DNA of 64,000 nt from Alphaproteobacteria bacterium (GTDB lineage Bacteria > Pseudomonadota > Alphaproteobacteria > Caulobacterales > Maricaulaceae), in the NCBI GenBank assembly GCA_016124665.1, contig WGNH01000006.1, forward strand, positions 1 through 64,000, in the 5' to 3' direction. A program made the translations under genes and the position numbers. The notes below the pieces were generated by a model. The model did no database searches and had not been told where the DNA came from. It was given only the letters and a program-made list of their open reading frames with translations. Shown here in pieces: positions 53,770-63,550 of this stretch; the stretch's first letter is position 1, and each line of letters opens with the position of its first letter.

Positions 53770-54456
53770 CTAGACCTTTCCGGTCACCGGCAGCAGCGCC
53801 CCGGTGATCGCCCGGGCATCGTCCGATGCCAGAAACAGCATGACCGCAGCCAGATCATCGGGCTTCACCCAGATGTCTGGATCGGTATCGGGCATGTCCT
53901 GCCGGTTCTGCGGCGTATCAATGATGGACGGCAAAACCGCATTCACGGTGACCGCCGTGGACTTCAACTCTTCGGCCAGAGATTCCGTCAGGCGCATCAC
54001 ACCGGCTTTGGAGGCCGCATAGGCCCCCATTCCCATACCGGCCTTGACGGCACCGGCCGCGCCGACATTGACGATCCGGCCGGCGGGTGCAGCTTTCAGA
54101 TAAGGCAGCGCCATCTTGCACGCGGTTGCTGCGGTCTTCACATTGATCTCGTAGAGAAAATCCCAGCTCTCGATCAATCCGTCTTTCAGCGTCTCCCAGC
54201 GAAATCCGCCGGCAATGTTGAGCAACGCATCCAGGCGTCCATGCTTTTCGACAATGGCGTTGAACAGGTCTGCCGTGGCCTCTGCATCCGTCAGATCCAC
54301 ACCGCCGCGCTGGTCCACGCCGTCCGGATACGTCTCGCGCGGCTTTCCCGCTCGGTCGATGGCGACAACGGTCCAGCCCTGTTGTCTGGCCAGTCTGACA
54401 GCGGCTTCCCCCAGAATGCCGAATCCGCCCGTTATCGCGATAACCTTGCCTGACAT
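53770..54456 (-). CDS. Short-chain dehydrogenase/reductase
   Basis: A 228-residue classical SDR. Cofactor loop TGGFGILGEAA (TGxxxGxG), LLNIAGG for the NAG site, and catalytic YAASK with a preceding serine-poor strand (VGAAGA where many have a Ser), so the usual catalytic serine may be replaced by alanine. Substrate unknown. Single gene divergent from the alpha-2-macroglobulin gene. Confidence 0.85.
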   Translation of the reverse strand: MSGKVIAITGGFGILGEAAVRLARQQGWTVVAIDRAGKPRETYPDGVDQRGGVDLTDAEATADLFNAIVEKHGRLDALLNIAGGFRWETLKDGLIESWDFLYEINVKTAATACKMALPYLKAAPAGRIVNVGAAGAVKAGMGMGAYAASKAGVMRLTESLAEELKSTAVTVNAVLPSIIDTPQNRQDMPDTDPDIWVKPDDLAAVMLFLASDDARAITGALLPVTGKV

Positions 54457-54627
54457 TGAGACCTCCTCGTATTTGCGCCGGACACTAGCCCGGAAATCGA
54501 CTGCTGCAAGCCAACCGGCATCGAATGACCCGTTTTGCGCCCGCAGAATGACATAAATCAGGGGGATGCAGTTTGTCTCTACTCGTGAGAGTATGGGGAC
54601 TCGGGGAAGGGATAGGGAGATTTCAGC

Positions 54628-57600
54628 ATGACCACCGGTTTTAGCCGTCTGGGCTTGGGTGCCGTCGCATTGGCCCTGGTGTTAAGCGCTTGCGGAGAAC
54701 GGGAGCCGGGTGCCAGCGGACCCGCCCGCGAGGGCATCGAACTGTCCGACCGGTCTGCGTCTGCCCCCCGCCCGGAACCGGAATATCCTGACCGTTTTGA
54801 TTATCTGCGCTACCGGATTGATGTCTCCGCCGCCCAGCCCGCCGCCTGCTTCGTATTCTCGCAGGCCCTGGATCCAGGGGTGGACTATGCGCCCTATGTC
54901 GAACTGGATCCGCCCGCGAATGTCGCTCTGCGGATCGACGGGTCCTCGCTCTGCCTTGGCGGTCTGACCTTCGGACAATCGCCCGAGGTCACCTTGCTGG
55001 AAGGTTTGCCCTCCGCAGAGGGCGATACTCTGCAAACGACAGAAACCACCACCATCGAATTCGGTGACCGGCCGTCCTATGTCGGCTTTTCCGGCGACGG
55101 TGTGATTCTGCCGCGGATCGATGCCGATGGCATCCCGATCGAAACGGTCAATGTGGACGAGGTCGAGATCGAGGTCCTTCGCATCACGGATCGGGCTCTG
55201 GTCTTCCGTGAAATCACGCAAGGTTATACCGCCTCAGAAAATGAATGGGGCTATCTCTACGGGGAAGAGAGCCCGAACGAGGTTGGCCGCCTTGTCTGGG
55301 AAGGCACGATGGATACATCCGGAGCGCCCAACGCGCCGGTCATCACCGTCATGCCGCTGGCCGAAACCATCGGTGTTCTGGAACCCGGTGCCTATTTCCT
55401 GCGCGTCCGGGATGCCTCGGTGGACGAAAATGAAAACCAGCCTGCGCGTTCCGAACGCTGGTTCATCATCACCGATCTCGCTCTGACTTCCTATGTCGGC
55501 CAGGATGGTATCGATGTCACCGTCCGTTCTCTCCAGACCGGCCGTCCGGTAGAGGGAGCCGGGATTCAACTCCTCGCCCAGTCGAATGAAATTCTGGCGG
55601 CGGTGGAAAGCGACGCCAATGGCCGGGTCCGCTTTGACGATCCGCTGACCAATGGGGAAGGCGCAAATGCCCCGCGCCTGTTGACCGCCTATGGTCCGGA
55701 GGGCGATTTTGCGGTGCTCGATTTCAATCGTTCCCCCGTCGATCTGTCCGAACACAATATCAACGGCCGTAACACGCCCGAAGGGGCGGACGCTTTCCTC
55801 TATCTGGATCGCGGCATTTACCGCCCCGGCGAGACCGTGCACGCAACGGCCCTCATCCGTGACCGTGAAGCCAATGCCATTGATGATCGCGCGGGCAGCT
55901 TCATCCTGTATGCGCCGAACGGAATTGAATCAGACCGCCTGCGCTTTGATGACGCGGAGATGGCGGGAGCCATTCAGCATGATTTCGATATTTCTGCCGC
56001 TGCCGCCCGCGGCATCTGGCGTCTGGCACTCGAGCTGGATGGCCTCGGTGTGGTGGGGCGCGCCAGTTTTTCGGTCGAGGACTTTGTGCCGCAGCGCATC
56101 GAGCTGGAGCTCGACGCCGACGACACAACACCGCTGAAAGCCAATGAAAGCCGCGGTATCGAAGCCAATGTCCGCTTCCTTTATGGCGCGCCGGGCGCGG
56201 GCCTGCCGGTCGAGGGGGAGGTCCGCCTGGAAGTCGACCCGTCACCCTTTGACGCTTTTTCCGGATACCGTTTCGGATTGCACGATCAGGCCTTCCAGCA
56301 GATCGCCTATGACCTGCCGGATGCCGTTACGGATGGTGCGGGCAGAGCCGTATTGGGCCTCAATGCCGGTGATCGTGGTGCAGACGCGACCCAGCCCCTG
56401 CGCGCGCGTGTCGTCGTGTCCGCCATCGAACCCGGTGGCCGGCCGGTGCGTGACGATGTCCGCATCCCCTATCGTCCCCGCGATCTCTATATCGGCGTCG
56501 AGCCGGATTTCGACGGCCGCCCGGACCAGGATGCAGAGACCTCATTCAATGTCGTTTCCGTCAATGCTGCCGGCGAACAGGTTGATGCGCGTCTGGAATG
56601 GCGTCTGACCCGGCAGGATTACCGCTATGACTGGTATCGCGAAAGCGGCGGCAACTGGCGCTGGCGCCGGACCAGCTTCACCGTTCCGATTGAAGATGGT
56701 GTGATCCAGACCGGTGGCGAGATCACGGCGGTCAATACACCGCCGCTGGATTGGGGCAATTACCGGCTGGAGGTTTCAGTACCGGACGGCACGGCCTCCA
56801 GCTACGGCTTCTGGGTCGGCTGGGGCAGTGTTGCGCAGGATGGCGTGGAAGCGCCGGACCGCGTGCGGATCGCCACACCGGAAGACTCCCCCTCCGTGGG
56901 CGATACAGCCCAGATCAGCCTGCAAGCCCCCTATGCGGGGGAGGCCGAGATCGTGGTCGCCACGGATCGTGTGATTGCCAACTATTCCATCAGCCTGCCC
57001 GAAGGCGGCACCGGCTTCACTCTGCCCGTCACGGATGACTGGGGTACCGGCGCCTATGTCATGGTCACGGTCTACACACCGCGTGACGTGGTCGAACAAC
57101 CGCGGCCGCGGCGCGCCGTGGGCGTGGCCTATATTCCGGTCAGCGCTGAAGACCGCACGATTGATCTCGCCTTCGACATGCCGGAGCTGGTGCGGCCGCG
57201 CCAGACCGTCAGCGTCGATCTCGAGGCGGGCCAGAACACACGCAATGCCTATGTCACGGTCGCAGCGGTCGATGAAGGCATTCTGCTTCTGACGCGCTTC
57301 GACTCCCCGGATCCGATTGACTGGTATTTCGGACAGCGCGCGCTCGATGTGTCGCTGTATGACGATTATGGGCGCCTGCTGGATCCCAATCAGGGCGCAG
57401 CGGCTCCGGTTCGCTCCGGCGGTGACCAGATTGGCGGCGCCGGTCTGACGGTCGTGCCCACCCAAACCGTTGCCCTGTTTTCCGGACCGGTCGAGTTTGA
57501 CCGCAACGGGACGGCATCGGTCGATATCGAGGTGCCGGACTTCAATGGCGAATTGCGCCTGATGGCGGTCGCCTGGTCGGACACAGCACTGGGATCGGCG

Positions 57601-59496
57601 TCTCAGCCACTGACCGTGCGCGACCCCGTCCCGGCCGAACTCATTCTGCCACGTTTCCTGTCTCCGGGAGATCAGGCACAAGCCACGCTGACCATCGACA
57701 ATGTCGAAGGCGGAGCCGGTGATTACATCGCCATGTTCTCCAGCGACGGGCCGGTCAGTTTCGACCAGCCACAGAATGGTGCGGCCATGGAACCGGGCGA
57801 ACGCCGCGATGATACGGTCGGCATCACTGCCGGGGATATCGGTATCGCTCAACTATCCATGGAAGTGATCGGCCCGGAAATCGAACTCGAATCCGGCTAT
57901 CCGATCCAGGTACGGTCGGCCTTCATGCCGCAAGCTGATTTCGAACGTATTGCTCTGACTCCAGGCCAAAGCTGGTCGCCGGACCCGGCGCTTCTGTCCG
58001 GATTCAATCCCGGCGATGCCGAGCTTCAGCTCAGCTTCTCGGCCATCCCGATGGACGCGGCGGCGATTTATGAAAATCTCAGCCGCTATCCCTTCGGCTG
58101 TACCGAGCAGCAGACCAGCCGCGCCCTGCCCCTGCTCTATGCCGGGCAGATGGCGGCGCTCGCCGGTCTGGACGCCGATGCCGAGAGCCACCAACGCGTC
58201 AGGGAGACCGTCGAGACGATCCTGAACCGTCAAAGTGCCGATGGGGCTATCGGTCAGTGGCGTATGGGCGATCGCTATGCCGACGGCTGGCTGGGGGCGT
58301 ATGCCACCGACTTCCTCGCCCGGGCCGATGCGGCCGGATACGACGTGCCGGCGGCGGCGCTGGACCGCGCATATACGGTTCTGGATCATATCTCGCGCGG
58401 TGATTTCTACCGCGCCGGGGGCTATGACACCGAGATCCGCCGCGGTCCCTGGCAGCGGGACACCCAGCAACGCCTGAACGATCGCAGCCAGGCCTATGCC
58501 TTCTACGTGCTGGCCCGCGCCGGCCGGGCCGATGTCGGACGCCTGCGTTATTTCCACGACCAGCGCATTGACCAGATCTCCAGCCCGCTGGCCCGGGCCC
58601 ATGTGGCCGCCGCATTGGCGCTGGTCGGCGATCGCGCCCGCAGCCAGAATGCCTTCGACCTCGCTGAACGCGTTCTGGGCTACAATAATGAGGGCGATTA
58701 CTATCAGACACCGCGCCGCGATCTGGCCGGTGTTCTGGCCCTTGCCGCCGAAGCCGGGGACATGGACCGGGTACAAAGACTGGGCGACCGTGTGGCAACA
58801 GAAGTCCCGGCGATTGACAGCCTGACGACCCAGGAAATGGCGTATCTCCTGCTCGCGGCAAATGCGCTCACGCAGGACGGCGAAGATGTCGATATTGCCG
58901 CCGAGGGCGCCGTAACCGTCGAGGCAGAAGACCGCAGCTTCTCCATGAGTCCGGAGGATCTGGCCCAGGGTGCCAGCTTTACCAATGAGGCCGGCAATCC
59001 GGTCTGGCTGACACGTGTTGCACGCGGCACACCGGCCGAGGCCCCGGAAGCGGAAGCCGCGCGTCTTGTCGTCAGCAAGCGGATCCGCAATACGGACGGG
59101 TCGGAAGCCGATCTGGCGAACATCTCGCAAGGCGACCGGCTTATGATTTCCTTCGAGATCATCAATCCGGAATCCCGCCGCGCACCGCTCATCCTCGCGG
59201 ATCTGCTTCCCGCCGGTTTCGAGATCGAGTCGATTATTCAACCGGATGAAGGCGGTCCCAATGGCGTCTACAGCTGGCTGGGAACGATCGAATCAGCCCG
59301 CATCCAGGAAGCGCGCGACGATCGCTATGTTGCCGCGATCGAGGTCTATGGCCGCCGCACGGAGCGCTATGCCTATACGGTTCGCGCCGTCACGCCGGGC
59401 CGCTTCACCATTCCCGGCGCTGTGGTCGAGGACATGTACCGCACGGATGTCTTTGCCCGCACGGCGGCAGGTGAGGTCGTCATCCGGGAACGCTGA
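54628..59496 (+). CDS. Bacterial alpha-2-macroglobulin lipoprotein
   Basis: A 1622-residue periplasmic lipoprotein (lipobox LSAC, Cys22). Multiple macroglobulin-like beta domains fill residues about 170-1000, followed by the thioester domain with the intact GCTEQ motif (Cys1158), and a C-terminal receptor-binding-like region. Such proteins trap attacking proteases by a thioester-bond bait mechanism and stand guard when the envelope is breached. RBS GGGAGA before the ATG. Paired with pbpC directly downstream (one-base overlap), the classic bacterial arrangement, implying joint repair of the wall and protection of the periplasm. Confidence 0.92.
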   Translation: MTTGFSRLGLGAVALALVLSACGEREPGASGPAREGIELSDRSASAPRPEPEYPDRFDYLRYRIDVSAAQPAACFVFSQALDPGVDYAPYVELDPPANVALRIDGSSLCLGGLTFGQSPEVTLLEGLPSAEGDTLQTTETTTIEFGDRPSYVGFSGDGVILPRIDADGIPIETVNVDEVEIEVLRITDRALVFREITQGYTASENEWGYLYGEESPNEVGRLVWEGTMDTSGAPNAPVITVMPLAETIGVLEPGAYFLRVRDASVDENENQPARSERWFIITDLALTSYVGQDGIDVTVRSLQTGRPVEGAGIQLLAQSNEILAAVESDANGRVRFDDPLTNGEGANAPRLLTAYGPEGDFAVLDFNRSPVDLSEHNINGRNTPEGADAFLYLDRGIYRPGETVHATALIRDREANAIDDRAGSFILYAPNGIESDRLRFDDAEMAGAIQHDFDISAAAARGIWRLALELDGLGVVGRASFSVEDFVPQRIELELDADDTTPLKANESRGIEANVRFLYGAPGAGLPVEGEVRLEVDPSPFDAFSGYRFGLHDQAFQQIAYDLPDAVTDGAGRAVLGLNAGDRGADATQPLRARVVVSAIEPGGRPVRDDVRIPYRPRDLYIGVEPDFDGRPDQDAETSFNVVSVNAAGEQVDARLEWRLTRQDYRYDWYRESGGNWRWRRTSFTVPIEDGVIQTGGEITAVNTPPLDWGNYRLEVSVPDGTASSYGFWVGWGSVAQDGVEAPDRVRIATPEDSPSVGDTAQISLQAPYAGEAEIVVATDRVIANYSISLPEGGTGFTLPVTDDWGTGAYVMVTVYTPRDVVEQPRPRRAVGVAYIPVSAEDRTIDLAFDMPELVRPRQTVSVDLEAGQNTRNAYVTVAAVDEGILLLTRFDSPDPIDWYFGQRALDVSLYDDYGRLLDPNQGAAAPVRSGGDQIGGAGLTVVPTQTVALFSGPVEFDRNGTASVDIEVPDFNGELRLMAVAWSDTALGSASQPLTVRDPVPAELILPRFLSPGDQAQATLTIDNVEGGAGDYIAMFSSDGPVSFDQPQNGAAMEPGERRDDTVGITAGDIGIAQLSMEVIGPEIELESGYPIQVRSAFMPQADFERIALTPGQSWSPDPALLSGFNPGDAELQLSFSAIPMDAAAIYENLSRYPFGCTEQQTSRALPLLYAGQMAALAGLDADAESHQRVRETVETILNRQSADGAIGQWRMGDRYADGWLGAYATDFLARADAAGYDVPAAALDRAYTVLDHISRGDFYRAGGYDTEIRRGPWQRDTQQRLNDRSQAYAFYVLARAGRADVGRLRYFHDQRIDQISSPLARAHVAAALALVGDRARSQNAFDLAERVLGYNNEGDYYQTPRRDLAGVLALAAEAGDMDRVQRLGDRVATEVPAIDSLTTQEMAYLLLAANALTQDGEDVDIAAEGAVTVEAEDRSFSMSPEDLAQGASFTNEAGNPVWLTRVARGTPAEAPEAEAARLVVSKRIRNTDGSEADLANISQGDRLMISFEIINPESRRAPLILADLLPAGFEIESIIQPDEGGPNGVYSWLGTIESARIQEARDDRYVAAIEVYGRRTERYAYTVRAVTPGRFTIPGAVVEDMYRTDVFARTAAGEVVIRER

Positions 59497-61538
59497 TGGA
59501 CCGGATCCTGACGGCCTGGCGCTGGACGGCGGGAGCCGCACTGATCGCCATGATGGCAGTGGTGGGGCTGGACCGGCTCTTCCCCCCGCCGTCGCTGTCC
59601 GAGCGGTCGGTCATCGTTACCGATGAACGCGGTCAGATATTCCGCGCCTTTCCGGTCGAGGGCGGACGCTGGCGGCTGGCAGCCGATCTCGACGGCATTG
59701 ACCCGGCTTTCATTGCGGCCCTGATCGCCATCGAGGACGAACGTTTTCATATCCACCGCGGGGTCGACCCCATCGCCATCCTGCGCGCCAGCGCCCATTC
59801 CTTGCGTGCCGGGGAAATCGTCTCGGGCGCCTCGACTTTGACCATGCAAACGGCCCGCCTGCTGGAGCCGCGGCCGCAACGCAATCTTGGCTCCAAGCTG
59901 ATGGAAGTCTGGCGCGCGCTCCAGCTGGAAGCCAGGTTTTCCAAGCAGGAAATCCTCGAGACCTATCTGACCCTGACCCCCTATGGCGGAAATCTGGAGG
60001 GCGTAACGTCGGCCAGCTGGGCCTGGTTCGGCCATGCGCCCGACCGGCTGACCCCGGCCCAGATCGCTTTGCTGATTGCGCTGCCGCAAGCACCCGAAGC
60101 CCGCCGCCCGGATCTGCGGCCGGAAAATGCCCGGCGGGGAAGGGAGCGGATATTGCAAAGACTGGCGAATTACGGAGTCATCTCCAGCGACATCGCAATC
60201 GAATCCGCTGCTGAACCGGTGCCCTCGCGTCATGATTTTCCCGCTTTGGCCTGGCATGCCAGCCAGTCTCTGCGCACGGCATCTGACGGATCATCCTCCG
60301 TTATCACCTCGACGCTCGACTACACGCTTCAGCTGGAAGCGGAGCGTCTCGCATCGGAAGCCGCCATGGCCGCCGGCCCGGATGTCCAGATATCCGTTCT
60401 CGTCGTGGAAAACGCCAACAGAGCCGTTCGTGCGGCCGTCGGCTCGGCCAGCCGCGCCCGCGCGGGCGGCTGGATCGACCTGTCAAACCGGCCCCGCTCG
60501 CCAGGATCGACGCTCAAACCCTTTATCTATGGCATGGCCTTCGACGACGGGCTGGCCACACCGCAAACGCGGCTGACCGATGCGCCGCGCCGCTTTGACA
60601 GCTATATGCCGGAAAATTTTGACCGCATGTTCCGGGGCGATGTCACCGTCGCTGAGGCCTTGCAGCACTCTTTGAATGTCCCGGCGGTCGAAACACTTGA
60701 TGCGGTGGGCGCCAGCCGCTTTGCCGCCGGCCTGCGGTTTGCGGGCGCCTCACCATCCATATCCGCGGGGGCGAGCGAAGAGACCGGGCTGGCCATCGCC
60801 CTCGGGGGCGCCGGTCTGACCGTGCGGGATCTGGCAACACTTTACACGGGACTTGCCAATGGCGGCGAAGTGCGTCCGCTGGTCTGGAATGCGGGCGATC
60901 TCGGCACTGATGCTCAGGGTATGCAGATTGTCAGCGCGGAATCGGCAGAAGAGATTCTCACCATTCTTCGCGGCGCACCTCAACCGTCGGGCCGGGCGCC
61001 TGCGAGCCTGACCAGCGCCGCCCCCTCCATCGCGTTCAAGACCGGAACCAGCTGGGGCTATCGCGATGCCTGGGCGGCCGGAATTGCCGGCGGATATACG
61101 GTCGTCGTCTGGGTTGGCCGGGCGGATGCCCGGCCCCGCACCGGACAGACGGGCCGCGAAGCCGCCTTGCCGGTCCTGTTTGATGTGTTTGATATGCTGC
61201 CGCGTCAAGAAACCCCGCGTGAAGATCGCCAACCCTGGCTGTTGGCGCAGGAAACGCCCGAACCGCTCGCCCGGTATAATCGTGATCCCGCCCCGGAAAT
61301 CCTTTTTCCGCCGCATGAAGCCGAAGTCTGGATGGAAACGGACGGGCGCGATTATGTCCTGGCAGGGCGGGCGGGGTCATCGCTTCGCTGGTATGTCGAT
61401 GGCCAGCCCGTTTCCGCCAATTCCGCCGGAGAACCGGTATGGCGCCCGGTCGGTCCGGGGTTTTATGCTGTGCGCGCCGTGGACGAGAGCGGCCGGACGG
61501 CCTTGTCACGGGTCCGGATCATCACGCCAGCAGGCTGA
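59496..61538 (+). CDS. pbpC: Penicillin-binding protein 1C
   Basis: A 680-residue inner-membrane protein with one N-terminal helix (TAGAALIAMMAVVGLDRLF). A GT51 peptidoglycan transglycosylase follows (AIEDERFHIHRGVD carries the catalytic glutamate, about 70-230), then a transpeptidase with SxxK in GSTLKPF (Ser338, Lys341), SxN in HSLNVP (Ser392, Asn394) and KTG in FKTGTSW (about 515), and a C-terminal BiPBP_C beta domain (about 590-675). All key residues are present. It starts one base inside the A2M stop. Confidence 0.93.
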   Translation: MDRILTAWRWTAGAALIAMMAVVGLDRLFPPPSLSERSVIVTDERGQIFRAFPVEGGRWRLAADLDGIDPAFIAALIAIEDERFHIHRGVDPIAILRASAHSLRAGEIVSGASTLTMQTARLLEPRPQRNLGSKLMEVWRALQLEARFSKQEILETYLTLTPYGGNLEGVTSASWAWFGHAPDRLTPAQIALLIALPQAPEARRPDLRPENARRGRERILQRLANYGVISSDIAIESAAEPVPSRHDFPALAWHASQSLRTASDGSSSVITSTLDYTLQLEAERLASEAAMAAGPDVQISVLVVENANRAVRAAVGSASRARAGGWIDLSNRPRSPGSTLKPFIYGMAFDDGLATPQTRLTDAPRRFDSYMPENFDRMFRGDVTVAEALQHSLNVPAVETLDAVGASRFAAGLRFAGASPSISAGASEETGLAIALGGAGLTVRDLATLYTGLANGGEVRPLVWNAGDLGTDAQGMQIVSAESAEEILTILRGAPQPSGRAPASLTSAAPSIAFKTGTSWGYRDAWAAGIAGGYTVVVWVGRADARPRTGQTGREAALPVLFDVFDMLPRQETPREDRQPWLLAQETPEPLARYNRDPAPEILFPPHEAEVWMETDGRDYVLAGRAGSSLRWYVDGQPVSANSAGEPVWRPVGPGFYAVRAVDESGRTALSRVRIITPAG

Positions 61539-61554
61539 AACACAAACCGGCAAG

Positions 61555-61587
61555 AAAAACGCCCCGCCCGGACAAGCCGGACGGGGC
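61555..61587 (-). terminator. Terminator of the repeat protein gene
   Basis: Stem GCCCCG-C-CCGG / CCGG-A-CGGGGC (one C-A mismatch), five-base loop, followed on the minus strand by TTTTT. It is 38 bases past the stop at 61625 and 17 bases past the convergent pbpC end. Confidence 0.75.
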
Positions 61588-61597
61588 GCTGAAACTG

Positions 61598-61617
61598 TCC
61601 GGGCCGGAAGGCCCGGA
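61598..61617. repeat. Perfect GGAA-loop hairpin beside the terminator
   Basis: TCCGGGCC/GGCCCGGA around a GGAA tetraloop (the minus-strand loop reads TTCC). It lies between the terminator and the repeat protein stop, giving a double hairpin at this convergent junction. Confidence 0.55.
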
Positions 61618-61624
61618 TCAGATC

Positions 61625-62554
61625 CTATTGACGGCCAAGGATACGGCTTTGAGCCGCGCCATTGTAATCGTCATTATGGCTGTCGAAATCGACGCCACCG
61701 GAATGGTCCTGATAGGACATCGGTGTGCGCGAACGCTCGACGGTCGGGGCGTCGAAATTCGGCAATTCGATTTCTTCGCAGTCCATCATGCGCCACTCAT
61801 AGCGTTCGGACTGGACCAGACGATAACGGGTGATGGTCTCGGACCGTCCCTGAACCGTACGGCTTTCAACCGTTGCCGGCTGGGTCAGGACTTCAACCGA
61901 ATAGGTATCATACTCGGCCGGAATCGGAATTTCCTCGACACGGCCCTGTTCAACCAGAACCTCACGCGAGATCATGGCATATTCGGCCGGCGTTTCGATC
62001 TCGTCGATGCGGGCAGGCTGGACCACGACATTGCGGGTCACGGTACGATATTCGCCCGCCTCTTCGACCAGACACCAGACTTCACCGGTCTCCGGGTCGT
62101 AGCGGGTAATCTGCGCACCGGGCACACGGCCACGCTGCCAGACCATGCGAGGCTCACGCACCAGAACCTGCTCGGTCACGGTCTCATGAACCGCCGGACG
62201 AACCACATATTCGGTATAGGCTGGGCGGACGAGCACATTCTCGGTCACCGTTTCATAAACCGGCTGATGGACGACATAACGGACACCGGCATCGCGGCGC
62301 ACATATTCCTCGATGCGCTCTTCAAGGCGCGGAGGGGCTACGTCATAGGTCTCATAGGCGTCAGACGACGTAATGGTTTCGGTGTAAGGCTCATAGACCG
62401 GCTCGACACGCACCCGGGCATAACATTCGCCCGGCGTGGCATTTGACGGTGGTTCCGACGGGAACCAGGACATGTCGTCAGCGGCTGCAACACCTGCGGC
62501 CGGTACGGCAATCAACGCGGCAGTGCCGCTGAGAAGAAGAAAACGTCGAAGCAT
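61625..62554 (-). CDS. Exported protein of about 23-residue tandem repeats
   Basis: A 309-residue protein with a signal peptide ending GVAAAD. Residues about 85-235 are repeats of the type Y-x-T-V-T-x-x-V-L-V-x-P-A, for example YETVTENVLVRPAYTEYV, HETVTEQVLVREP, YRTVTRNVVVQPARIDEI, YAMISREVLVEQGRVEEI and YDTYSVEVLTQPATVES. Similar repeats precede OmpA-like domains in other bacteria, but no OmpA domain is present. Two cysteines outside the repeats (in GECYA and VWCLVEE, with MMDCEE) could pair. A beta-rich periplasmic fibre or wall-linked spacer is likely; the function is unknown. It has its own terminators. Confidence 0.8.
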   Translation of the reverse strand: MLRRFLLLSGTAALIAVPAAGVAAADDMSWFPSEPPSNATPGECYARVRVEPVYEPYTETITSSDAYETYDVAPPRLEERIEEYVRRDAGVRYVVHQPVYETVTENVLVRPAYTEYVVRPAVHETVTEQVLVREPRMVWQRGRVPGAQITRYDPETGEVWCLVEEAGEYRTVTRNVVVQPARIDEIETPAEYAMISREVLVEQGRVEEIPIPAEYDTYSVEVLTQPATVESRTVQGRSETITRYRLVQSERYEWRMMDCEEIELPNFDAPTVERSRTPMSYQDHSGGVDFDSHNDDYNGAAQSRILGRQ

Positions 62555-62684
62555 TGGATGCGATCCCCCAAATTCAAAATTCGATGTTCAGACCGTATAC
62601 CTGCCGGGGCCGTGAGTTAAGCTAAAATTAATGTTTTCCCCATTTTTGACGTGGAAGGCAGACGCGTCTCGCGTCACAGGCGAA

Positions 62685-63539
62685 TTATTGCCGTTCCAGC
62701 CAACTGAAAATCGCATCCAGGGCCTCAATCTCCGTCAAAAGCGGAGTATGGCCCGTATCCGGCACTTCGACACGGTCGAGATTCGGTTTTTGGCGCACCA
62801 TCCTGTCCGCAATTTCGCGCGTGACGAGTTCGGAAAGCGCCCCCCGTACCAGAAGTGTGGGGATTTCACGCAACAGATCATAGGCTTTCCACCTGTCTTC
62901 GGGGGAAGGACCGGCGGACAGTGCTGACAGAATTGCCGGATCATAGTCGGACCGGAAGGTCACCTGGCCGGTCTGCCGGTGCGTCCGCCGGGCGAAAGCC
63001 AGCCAGAAATCCTCTGATGTCTCCTTCGGATGAACATGCCCGTTCACATCCCGGCAGCGCTGCGCGGCCTCCGCCCATGATCGAATTGGCCCGCCCTTGC
63101 CGGCGATTTTGCGGATATTTTCGACGCCACGCTGATCAATTTCCGGCGCGATATCATTCAGGATCAGCCCCTTCACGCGCTCAGGCGCGGTGGCCCCGGC
63201 ATACATGGAAATGCCACCGCCCATGGACGACCCGATCCAGATCGCGGCACCGGAATTGAGTTCGTCGAGCCAGGCAAGGCAGTCCCGGACATAGACGTCC
63301 AGACGGTAGGCCGAAGGATCGTCTGCATAATCGCTCTCGCCGCGGCCGCGCATGTCGGGGGCCAGGACCGGATATCCCTGCTGTGCCAGCCGCGGCGCAA
63401 AGTCCTCGAAATCCCGCGAATTCCGGGTCAGCCCATGCAGGCATAAACAAAGGGGCTTCGCCGCATCACCGGGATAATACCGCCCGAAGAGACGAAGCCC
63501 CTCACTCGACGTCAGCCAGACAGGCCGCTCATCACTCAT
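62685..63539 (-). CDS. Alpha/beta hydrolase
   Basis: A 284-residue cytoplasmic hydrolase with the nucleophile elbow GSSMGG (Ser), an aspartate in the later strand and catalytic histidine in DTGHTPLL. LHGLTRNSRDFEDFAPRL supplies the oxyanion-hole HG. Substrate unknown; esterases, haloperoxidase-like and hydrolases of meta-cleavage type all share the pattern. 11 bases after the gene at 63551, so co-transcribed with it. Confidence 0.85.
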   Translation of the reverse strand: MSDERPVWLTSSEGLRLFGRYYPGDAAKPLCLCLHGLTRNSRDFEDFAPRLAQQGYPVLAPDMRGRGESDYADDPSAYRLDVYVRDCLAWLDELNSGAAIWIGSSMGGGISMYAGATAPERVKGLILNDIAPEIDQRGVENIRKIAGKGGPIRSWAEAAQRCRDVNGHVHPKETSEDFWLAFARRTHRQTGQVTFRSDYDPAILSALSAGPSPEDRWKAYDLLREIPTLLVRGALSELVTREIADRMVRQKPNLDRVEVPDTGHTPLLTEIEALDAIFSWLERQ

Positions 63540-63550
63540 GAAACAGTCCG

